Shown here piece by piece: positions 57,576 through 64,000 of a stretch of 64,000 nucleotides of DNA. How positions within the stretch are numbered: the stretch's first letter is position 1; the number at the start of each line of letters is the position of its first letter. The DNA is from Streptomyces sp. ADI96-02. GTDB taxonomy: Bacteria > Actinomycetota > Actinomycetes > Streptomycetales > Streptomycetaceae. Under the pieces are notes generated by a model. It was not told the DNA's origin. It did not search any database and saw only the letters and a program-made list of their open reading frames with translations. The position numbers and the translations under genes were made by a program. The stretch lies in the NCBI RefSeq assembly GCF_003846185.1, contig NZ_ML123034.1, positions 4,789,615-4,853,614 of the forward strand, given 5' to 3'.

Positions 57576-58346
57576 GTGGAGATTCCGGCACCGGTCCAGG
57601 CCCACCCCCAGCACGGGTGGCCGGCCAATGAGCTCGAAGAGGTGCTGACCGCCTCGCTCGGCGTCCCGGAGGCGGGTGGACGCCTGGTCGAGGTGCTCGG
57701 CCGCAGCTCCGTCTGGGTGCCGCTGCCCAACGGCGGCGGCCCCGACAGCACCGACCTCGACCTGCCCATGATGGAGCTCGACGGCGCCGCCTACGTCCCC
57801 GTCTACAGCTCCGAGGGCCAGTTCCTCAGCTGCGTCGGCAGCCACATGGCCTTCACCGTGGCGCCCGCCCGCGACTTCGCCCGGGGCCTGCCCCCGCAGC
57901 TCGGCATCGCCGTGAACCCGGGCGGCGCGGTCGGCATACCCCTGCTGCCCCCCGCCGTCGCCGAGCTCTGCCGGGCCGGGCGCACCGCCCTGGACGGGCC
58001 CGCCTCCGGCGGCCGGGTCCGGCTGTACGAGCCGGACTGGCAGCACGACCCGGTCGACTTCCTCTCCGCGGTCTCCGCCGAGTTCCACGCCACCGGCGTG
58101 GTGAGCACCGCCCGCCGGGCCCTGGCCAGCATCGAGGGCGGCGACCCCGTCCTCTTCGTCGGCGTCGAGTTCGCCACCTGGGACGGCGCGGGGCAGAGCG
58201 CCCCGATGGAGGCCCTGGAGCGGGCCGCCGCCCTGGTGCCCGCCCCGTGGCCGGTCAACCTCGTCCTGCTCGACGTGGCCCAGGACCTGGTCGGCGACTG
58301 GATGCGCGAGAAGGTGCGGCCCTTCTACCGGCGCGAGGGCCGCTGA
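57576..58346 (+). CDS. SseB-family protein (enhanced serine sensitivity)
   Basis: This is a 256-residue soluble protein. The N-terminal domain holds W-V-P-L-P...Y-V-P-V-Y-S-S-E-G-Q-F, the SseB N-terminal pattern, and G-I-A-V-N-P-G-G-A-V-G-I-P-L-L. The C-terminal half ends N-L-V-L-L-D-V-A-Q-D and R-P-F-Y-R-R. SseB overexpression was linked in E. coli to serine sensitivity, but biochemical function is unknown. Here it lies close to serine and glycine catabolic genes and is followed by a paralogue. GTG 57576 is the start. Confidence 0.8.
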   Translation: MEIPAPVQAHPQHGWPANELEEVLTASLGVPEAGGRLVEVLGRSSVWVPLPNGGGPDSTDLDLPMMELDGAAYVPVYSSEGQFLSCVGSHMAFTVAPARDFARGLPPQLGIAVNPGGAVGIPLLPPAVAELCRAGRTALDGPASGGRVRLYEPDWQHDPVDFLSAVSAEFHATGVVSTARRALASIEGGDPVLFVGVEFATWDGAGQSAPMEALERAAALVPAPWPVNLVLLDVAQDLVGDWMREKVRPFYRREGR

Positions 58347-58506
58347 CCGCGCTCCGCCGCGCCCCGGTCACCGCACGGCGGAGCCGGACCGCGGCGTCAA
58401 GTCGGTGTCAGGGGCGGAGCATAAGCTGGTTTGATGGCGAGGCCGCTCGCGTGCGCCCGGGAGCGGACGCACGGGACGGACGGATCGATGAGGGGCGGGA
58501 CCCAGA

Positions 58507-59316
58507 GTGACTGCGTCAGGCACTGCGGCGGGCCATGGGGCCTCCCCCGCTCGGGCGGAGCCGGGAGACCGGGGAGACGTCGAGCACCTGCTGCGCCAGG
58601 TGGCTCCCGGGCGCTACGACGCCTACGAGGAGCTGCTGGCCGCCCTCGCCGAAGGCCGGATCTGGATGCTGCTCTGGCACGGTGCCGCCGGCTCGCCGGA
58701 CGCCCAGTACGGCAACATGGAGGTCGACGGCCTGGGCTACGCCCCGTGCGTCACCTCCGCCCAGGAGCTGGCCGCCAGCGGCTGGAGCCGGGCCCACGAG
58801 CTGGTGACGGGGCGTGACATCGCCCGCGCCCTGTTCCCCGACCGCTGGGGCCTCTGGCTCAACCCGCACGCCCCGGGCGGCGGCGTCGGCGTCCCGTGGC
58901 TGGACCTGCGCCGGATCGCCACCGGCCTCGACCTGCTGCCCGCCGGACCGCTGCGCCTGTCCGAGCCCGCTCTCGAACTGCCCCAGTTCTACGCCCAGCT
59001 CACCCAGAACGCCCACCGCACCCCGGCCGTCCGCTCGCTGCGCCGCGCCTGGGTCCACCCCGCCGTCGGCGTCCCGTACCTGGCGATCGGCCTCGACCTC
59101 TACGACACCGGCCGGGAATCCGTCGAGGCGGTGCGCGCGATGATGGCGCAGTCGGTCGGAGCCGTTCCCGACGGGCTGCCCGTCTCCACCGTCGCCATGT
59201 CCGACGAGTACGACCCGGTCGCCCTGTGGCTGCGCGCCAACGCCCGCCCCTTCTACGACCGCGAGGCGCACGCCCCGGCAGCCCGGCCGCCCGCCGGGGC
59301 CCCCGGCTACGGCTGA
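58507..59316 (+). CDS. Second SseB-family protein
   Basis: This is a 269-residue paralogue of the previous gene. After a variable 35-residue start it has Y-A-P-C-V-T-S-A-Q-E-L, then W-L-N-P-H-A-P-G-G-G-V-G-V-P-W-L and a C-terminal V-S-T-V-A-M-S-D-E-Y-D-P-V-A...R-P-F-Y-D-R. The order matches its neighbour. The two probably arose by tandem duplication and diverged strongly. GTG 58507 is the likely start. Function unknown; position beside serine metabolism genes is the only hint. Confidence 0.75.
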   Translation: MTASGTAAGHGASPARAEPGDRGDVEHLLRQVAPGRYDAYEELLAALAEGRIWMLLWHGAAGSPDAQYGNMEVDGLGYAPCVTSAQELAASGWSRAHELVTGRDIARALFPDRWGLWLNPHAPGGGVGVPWLDLRRIATGLDLLPAGPLRLSEPALELPQFYAQLTQNAHRTPAVRSLRRAWVHPAVGVPYLAIGLDLYDTGRESVEAVRAMMAQSVGAVPDGLPVSTVAMSDEYDPVALWLRANARPFYDREAHAPAARPPAGAPGYG

Positions 59317-59529
59317 GGGAGAACCCTCACCCTCCGCAACGCCTCTGAACTGCGGCGGAAGTCCGCCGCGTCGGTGTTCACCCGGGAGGATGTCCCGGAA
59401 CTGGCCGGTTTGTTCGATGTCCGGGTCTCGACTAGGTCTCACCGTTATGCGGACTGTTCTCTTGCGGTGCGCCCCGTCTGTAGTGTGCGGCCATCAAACC
59501 TCATTACATGGCGAACCAGGGGTGGACCC

Positions 59530-61200
59530 ATGCGAATTATCAAGTCCCGGTCAGTCCGGGCGATCACGGCAGCCGTCGCTGTCGGTCTGATCGCCACGGG
59601 CTGTTCCAGCGAGCGGGACGAAGCCGGCTCCAAGGGGGGCGACAAGGACACCTTCGTCTTCGCCGGTGCCGGTGACCCGGGTTCCCTCGACCCGGCCCTC
59701 GCGAGTGACGGCGAGACCTTCCGGGTCACCCGTCAGGCGTTCGAGGCGCTGCTGGAGCACGAGCCCGGCGGCAGCAAGCTGGTCGGCGGTCTCGCCGAGA
59801 AGTGGTCGAGCGACGAGGCCGGCAAGGTCTGGACGTTCAACCTGCGCCAGGGCGTGAAGTTCCACGACGGCGAGGCGTTCAACGCCGCCGCGGTCTGCGC
59901 GAACTACGACTACTGGTTCAACTGGAAGGGCACCTACCAGTCCAGCGCGGTCTCGTACTACTGGCAGTCCATCATGGGCGGGTTCGCGAAGAACGAGGAC
60001 TCGGAGACGCCCAAGGCGAACTACAAGTCCTGCACCGCCAAGGACGACAACACGGCCGTCATCGAGGTCAACGAGCCCTCGGCGAACCTGCCCGGCGGCT
60101 TCTCGCTCCAGGCCCTCGCGATCCACTCGCCGAAGGCCCTCAAGGAGTACGCGAAGCAGAACGCGTCCGCCAAGGGCGACGCCATCACGTACCCCAAGTA
60201 CAGCCAGGAGGCCGGCACGGTCGCCGGCACCGGCCCGTACCGGATCGTGAAGTGGAACAAGGGCAACAAGGAAGTCTCCCTGGAACGCTTCGACGACTAC
60301 TGGGGCGCCAAGGCCAAGGTGAAGAACCTGGTCTTCCGGACCATCTCCACCGAGGAGACCCGCCGCCAGGCGCTGCAGGCCGGTGACATCGACGGCTACG
60401 ACCTGGTCGCGCCGGCCGACGTGACGACGCTGGAGAAGCAGGGTTACGAGGTCCCGACCCGTGACGTCTTCAACATCTTCTACCTGGGCATGAGCCAGTC
60501 GGCCAACCCGGCGCTGAAGAAGCGGGAGGTCCGCGAGGCGATCACGCACGCCATCGACCGCGACAACCTGGTCAAGACCCAGCTGCCCGAGGGCGGCAAG
60601 GCCGCGACCCAGTTCATGCCCGACACGGTCGCCGGCTTCTCGGACAAGGTGAAGACGTACCCGTTCGACACCGCCAAGGCCAAGGGCCTCCTCAAGGACG
60701 CCGGTGAGGAGAAGCTGAAGCTCGACTTCTGCTACCCCACCGAGGTCACCCGGCCGTACATGCCCGCTCCGCAGGACATGTTCGAGCTGATGAAGGCCGA
60801 CCTGGAGAAGGCCGGCATCACCGTCGTCCCGAAGGCCATGAAGTGGGCCCCGGACTACCTGGACGCCACCGAGGCCGGGTCCTGTGCCCTGCACATGCTC
60901 GGCTGGACGGGTGACTTCAACGACGGCTACAACTTCATCGGCACCTGGTTCGCCGGGCCGGACAAGCAGTGGGGCTTCAAGGACAAGAAGGTCTTCGACT
61001 CGGTGAACGCCGCGTCCAAGGTCACCGACCCCGCCGGCCGCACCGAGGCGTACAAGAAGGCCAACGAGACGATCATGGAGTACGTCCCCGGCGTGCCGAT
61101 CTCCTCGTCCCCGCCGGCCATCGCGTTCGCCAAGAACGTCAACCCGCCGAAGGTCTCCCCGCTGACGCAGGAGAACTTCGCCGAGGTCTCCTTCAAGTAA
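59530..61200 (+). CDS. Peptide ABC transporter substrate-binding lipoprotein
   Basis: This is a 556-residue family 5 solute-binding protein. The signal peptide ends in the lipobox L-I-A-T-G-C near residue 24. The mature part begins with a Gly/Lys linker, then G-D-P-G-S-L-D-P-A-L, and includes the family's W-T-F-N-L-R-Q-G-V-K-F-H-D-G and A-G-T-V-A-G-T-G-P-Y-R. It captures di- or oligopeptides outside the membrane for the downstream permeases. ATG 59530 is chosen for the signal peptide. A strong hairpin after the gene probably keeps its mRNA more abundant than the permease part. Confidence 0.92.
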   Translation: MRIIKSRSVRAITAAVAVGLIATGCSSERDEAGSKGGDKDTFVFAGAGDPGSLDPALASDGETFRVTRQAFEALLEHEPGGSKLVGGLAEKWSSDEAGKVWTFNLRQGVKFHDGEAFNAAAVCANYDYWFNWKGTYQSSAVSYYWQSIMGGFAKNEDSETPKANYKSCTAKDDNTAVIEVNEPSANLPGGFSLQALAIHSPKALKEYAKQNASAKGDAITYPKYSQEAGTVAGTGPYRIVKWNKGNKEVSLERFDDYWGAKAKVKNLVFRTISTEETRRQALQAGDIDGYDLVAPADVTTLEKQGYEVPTRDVFNIFYLGMSQSANPALKKREVREAITHAIDRDNLVKTQLPEGGKAATQFMPDTVAGFSDKVKTYPFDTAKAKGLLKDAGEEKLKLDFCYPTEVTRPYMPAPQDMFELMKADLEKAGITVVPKAMKWAPDYLDATEAGSCALHMLGWTGDFNDGYNFIGTWFAGPDKQWGFKDKKVFDSVNAASKVTDPAGRTEAYKKANETIMEYVPGVPISSSPPAIAFAKNVNPPKVSPLTQENFAEVSFK

Positions 61201-61210
61201 ACGCACATCA

Positions 61211-61255
61211 GCGGGACCGCCCGGCCACAGCGACCACGTGGCCGGGCGGACCCGC
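61211..61255 (+). terminator. Attenuating hairpin between binding-protein and permease genes
   Basis: An 18-bp stem with one A-A mismatch and a nine-base loop starts 10 bases after the binding-protein stop. Such intercistronic hairpins commonly stabilise the binding-protein message and reduce read-through. Confidence 0.7.
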
Positions 61256-61284
61256 GTTACGCACGTGAGAAAGGGGCATGCGGG

Positions 61285-62289
61285 GTGCTGCGACTCGTCG
61301 TCAGAAGACTTCTCCAGCTCATTCCCACCCTGCTCGGCCTGTCGGTTCTGCTCTTCCTGTGGCTGAACCGGCTGCCCGGCGGACCCGCCTCAGCGATCCT
61401 GGGCGAGCGGGCGACCGAAGCCGAAGTGGCGAGAATCAACCGGGCACTGGGCCTCGACGAGCCGGTCCACGTCCAGTACTGGCGCTTCCTCAAGCGCATC
61501 TTCGAGCTGGACCTCGGAACCTCCACCCAGACCGGGCAGCCGGTGTGGGACGAGTTCGCCCTGCGCTTCCCGGCCACGGTGGAACTCAGCGTCGCCGCGA
61601 TCCTCATCGCGGTGGTCGTCGGCATCCCGATGGGCTACCTGGCCGCCAAGCACCGCGGCGGCTGGCTGGACGTCGCCTCCGTCTCCGGATCGCTGCTCGG
61701 CATCTGCATCCCGGTCTTCTTCCTGGCCATGCTGCTGCGCGGGATCTTCTCCGTGCAGCTCGGCTGGTTCCCGAGCCAGGGCCGGCTCACCACCGGGATC
61801 GACGCCACCGACGTCACCGGATTCGCCGTCCTGGACGGCCTGCTCACCGGTGAGTTCGACGCGAGCTGGGACGCGATCACGCATCTGATCCTGCCCTCCG
61901 TCGCCCTGGCCTCCATCCCGCTCGCCGTCATCGTCCGCATGACCCGCGCCAGCGTCCTGGAAGTGCTCGGCGAGGACTACATCCGCACCGCCGAGTCCAA
62001 GGGCCTGGACAAGCGGACCGTGCGCGGCCGGCACGTGCTGCGCAACGCCCTGCTGCCGGTGATCACCGCGGTCGGCCTGCTCACCGGAAGCCTGCTCTCC
62101 GGCGCGGTGCTCACCGAATCCGTCTTCGACTTCGGCGGTATCGGCTCCTTCATCCGTACCGCGATCGACGGCCGCGACTACCCGGTCCTCGTCGGTTTCA
62201 TTCTCTTCATCGCGATGGTGTACGTGCTCATCAACCTCCTGGTCGACCTCGCGTACAGCATCATCGACCCGAGAGTGCGGGTGCACTGA
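61285..62289 (+). CDS. Peptide ABC transporter permease (DppB/OppB type)
   Basis: This is a 334-residue permease with six predicted membrane segments. It has the DppB-type start L-R-L-V-V-R-R-L-L-Q-L-I-P-T-L, and L-P-G-G-P-A-S-A-I-L-G. The EAA-loop region reads R-T-A-E-S-K-G-L-D-K-R-T-V. The closing L-V-D-L-A-Y-S-I-I-D-P-R-V-R is typical. GTG 61285 follows GAAAGGGG. It forms the channel with the next permease, whose start is two bases after its stop. Confidence 0.92.
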   Translation: MLRLVVRRLLQLIPTLLGLSVLLFLWLNRLPGGPASAILGERATEAEVARINRALGLDEPVHVQYWRFLKRIFELDLGTSTQTGQPVWDEFALRFPATVELSVAAILIAVVVGIPMGYLAAKHRGGWLDVASVSGSLLGICIPVFFLAMLLRGIFSVQLGWFPSQGRLTTGIDATDVTGFAVLDGLLTGEFDASWDAITHLILPSVALASIPLAVIVRMTRASVLEVLGEDYIRTAESKGLDKRTVRGRHVLRNALLPVITAVGLLTGSLLSGAVLTESVFDFGGIGSFIRTAIDGRDYPVLVGFILFIAMVYVLINLLVDLAYSIIDPRVRVH

Positions 62290-62290
62290 C

Positions 62291-63253
62291 GTGACGATCC
62301 TGACCAACAAAGCAGACAAGATCGACCGCCTCGCCGAGCTGACCCAGAGCAGCGAGACCGTCGCGGGCACCAGCCTGTGGCGGGAGGCGTTCCGCCGGAT
62401 GCGGGCCAGCAAGATGGCCGTCATCGGCGCGGTCATCATCGCCGTGTTCGTGCTCGTCGCGATCGTCGGACCGTGGCTGGCGCCGCACGCCCCCACCGCG
62501 CAGAACTGGCGCAGCGAGGTCTTCCCCAACCAGGGCAAGTTCGTCGGCATGCGCGGCGAGAACTGGTTCGGCCTGGACCACCTGGGCCGGGACATGTTCT
62601 CCCGCTGGCTGGTCGGCGCGCGGCAGACCCTGCTCGTCGGCGTGGTCTCCATGCTCATCGGCCTGGTCGTCGGCGCCGTGATCGGGGTGCTCTCGGGCGC
62701 CGCCGCCACCCTCGGCGGCAAGGCCGGCCAGCGCGTCGACACCGTGATCATGCGCGTCACCGACATCATGCTGTCGCTGCCGTCCCTGCTGCTGGCCGTC
62801 TCCATCGCCGCGGTGCTCGGACAGTCGCTGACCACCGTGATGATCGCCGTCGGTGTCGTCCAGATCCCCGTCTTCGCCCGCCTGCTGCGGGGTTCGATGC
62901 TCGTCCAGGGCGGCGCCGACTACGTGCTCGCCGCCAAGGCGGTCGGCATCCGGCGCAAGCGGATCGTGCTCACCCAGATCCTGCCGAACTCCCTGAGCCC
63001 CGTGATCGTCCAGGCCACCCTCAGCCTCGCCACCGCGATCATCGAGGCCGCGGCGCTGTCCTACCTGGGCCTGGGCAACCCCGATCCGGCCGTGCCCGAG
63101 TGGGGCGTCATGCTCTCCCAGGCACAGCGCTTCTTCGACAACGAGCCGATGATGTCCGCCTACCCGGCCATCGGGATCGTCATCACGGCCCTTGGCTTCA
63201 CCCTGCTCGGCGAGGCCATGCGCGAAGCCCTCGACCCGAAGCTGCGAGGCTGA
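62291..63253 (+). CDS. Peptide ABC transporter permease (DppC/OppC type)
   Basis: This is a 320-residue permease. A 40-residue cytoplasmic start leads to the DppC pattern L-W-R-E-A-F-R-R-M-R-A-S-K-M-A-V-I-G and F-G-L-D-H-L-G-R-D-M-F-S-R. The EAA region A-A-K-A-V-G-I-R-R-K-R-I contacts the ATPase, and the end reads E-A-M-R-E-A-L-D-P-K-L-R-G. GTG 62291 nearly abuts the upstream stop, showing coupling. Second channel subunit of the importer. Confidence 0.92.
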   Translation: MTILTNKADKIDRLAELTQSSETVAGTSLWREAFRRMRASKMAVIGAVIIAVFVLVAIVGPWLAPHAPTAQNWRSEVFPNQGKFVGMRGENWFGLDHLGRDMFSRWLVGARQTLLVGVVSMLIGLVVGAVIGVLSGAAATLGGKAGQRVDTVIMRVTDIMLSLPSLLLAVSIAAVLGQSLTTVMIAVGVVQIPVFARLLRGSMLVQGGADYVLAAKAVGIRRKRIVLTQILPNSLSPVIVQATLSLATAIIEAAALSYLGLGNPDPAVPEWGVMLSQAQRFFDNEPMMSAYPAIGIVITALGFTLLGEAMREALDPKLRG

Positions 63254-63259
63254 AGTCCC

Positions 63260-64000
63260 ATGCCACTGCTCTCTGTTGACGAACTGAGCGTCACTTTCAC
63301 CGCGCGCGGACGCAAGGACTCCACGGCTGTGGACGGCGTCTCCTTCGACGTCGACCAGGGCCAGGTCGTCGGCCTGGTCGGCGAGTCGGGGTGCGGCAAG
63401 TCCGTGACCTCGCTCGCCCTGATGGGCCTGCTGCCCTCCAAGGGCGTACGGATCGGCGGACGTGCCGAGTTCGACGGCCAGAACCTGCTGACCATGAACC
63501 AGCGCAAACTCCGCGACCTGCGGGGCCGCCACCTGGCCATGATCTTCCAGGACCCGCTGTCCTCGCTGAACCCGGTCGTCCCGATCGGCGTCCAGGTCAT
63601 CGAGATCCTCCAGCGCCACCGCGGCCTCAAGGGCGAGAGCGCCCGCAAGGAGGCCGCCGCACTGCTGGACCGGGTCGGCATCCCCGACCCGACCCGGCGG
63701 CTCAAGGAGTACCCGCACCAGCTCTCCGGCGGCATGCGCCAGCGCGCCCTGATCGCCATGGCCGTGGCCTGCGCCCCCCGGCTGCTGATCGCCGACGAGC
63801 CGACCACCGCGCTGGACGTGACCATCCAGGCCCAGATCCTGGAACTCCTGAAGGAACTGGTCGACCAGGAGGGCACCGCGCTCCTGATGATCACCCACGA
63901 CCTCGGCGTCGTGGCCGGCCTCTGCGACCAGGTCAACGTCCTCTACGCGGGGCGGGCGGTGGAGTCGGCGGGCCGCCGCGAGCTGTTCGCCCACCCCACC
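63260..64000 (+). CDS. Peptide ABC transporter ATPase (DppD type), cut by window end
   Basis: The first 247 residues of an importer ATPase are present. Walker A is G-E-S-G-C-G-K-S near residue 42, the Q-loop F-Q-D-P-L-S-S-L-N-P, the signature L-S-G-G-M-R-Q-R and Walker B L-L-I-A-D-E-P-T-T-A-L-D, with the switch His in I-T-H-D-L. It ends inside L-F-A-H-P-T, just before the C-terminal oligopeptide-transporter domain. ATG 63260 is six bases after the permease stop. A DppF partner is expected beyond the window. Confidence 0.93.
   Translation, partial: MPLLSVDELSVTFTARGRKDSTAVDGVSFDVDQGQVVGLVGESGCGKSVTSLALMGLLPSKGVRIGGRAEFDGQNLLTMNQRKLRDLRGRHLAMIFQDPLSSLNPVVPIGVQVIEILQRHRGLKGESARKEAAALLDRVGIPDPTRRLKEYPHQLSGGMRQRALIAMAVACAPRLLIADEPTTALDVTIQAQILELLKELVDQEGTALLMITHDLGVVAGLCDQVNVLYAGRAVESAGRRELFAHPT

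Overview
The window is very GC-rich actinobacterial DNA. Its codon bias, GTG/TTG starts, secreted lipoproteins, bldA-type TTA codons and gene content all point to Streptomyces. There are no rRNA or tRNA genes, CRISPR arrays or intact insertion sequences that I can see.

Left flank (1-10.1 kb): the 5' part of glgX, two tandem L,D-transpeptidase lipoproteins, an enoyl-CoA hydratase, an RsbW-like ATP-binding regulator, a small EF-hand protein, a CopD-like membrane protein, a carboxylesterase, a stranded C-terminal domain of a secreted protein, and a class I terpene cyclase. A 0.7 kb non-coding stretch with a 22-bp tandem repeat and a decayed lyase gene (10.1-11.6 kb) lead to the cluster.

Centre (11.7-49.2 kb): a complete quinoxaline-type bis-intercalator depsipeptide cluster of the echinomycin/quinomycin/triostin family. 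Chromophore genes: aryl-acid AMP ligase, type II thioesterase, isopropylmalate-dehydrogenase homologue, kynurenine-3-monooxygenase-like flavoenzyme, small ABM protein, tryptophan 2,3-dioxygenase, P450, and an adenylation-carrier didomain with an MbtH partner. Assembly line: two NRPSs, C-A(Ser)-T-E-C-A(Ala or Gly)-T and C-A(Cys)-MT-T-C-A(Val)-MT-T-TE. The specificity residues I read predict aryl-D-Ser-Ala/Gly-N-Me-Cys-N-Me-Val, dimerised and cyclised by the TE. Tailoring: a CPYC thioredoxin-reductase-like disulfide-forming enzyme and an Ecm18-like methyltransferase that would convert the disulfide to a thioacetal. Resistance and export: a UvrA-like ABC protein under a divergent TioE-type MerR regulator with a clear inverted-repeat operator, an erythromycin-esterase-like protein, and a DrrAB-type ABC exporter. 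The aryl ligase has an unusual pocket (His-Gln-Ala...Cys), and no free aryl carrier protein is encoded.

Right flank (49.3-64 kb): the cluster ends in gene debris, namely a RibD-like reductase/deaminase pair carrying apparent single-base frameshifts and a 5'-truncated nucleoside phosphorylase. Housekeeping genes follow: a family 2 glycosyltransferase; gcvT-gcvH-glyA-sdaA behind a tandem glycine riboswitch; a small P-loop kinase; two SseB-family proteins; and a dipeptide/oligopeptide ABC transporter operon cut by the window end. Degraded genes on both sides of the cluster suggest insertion into, or replacement of, older accessory DNA.
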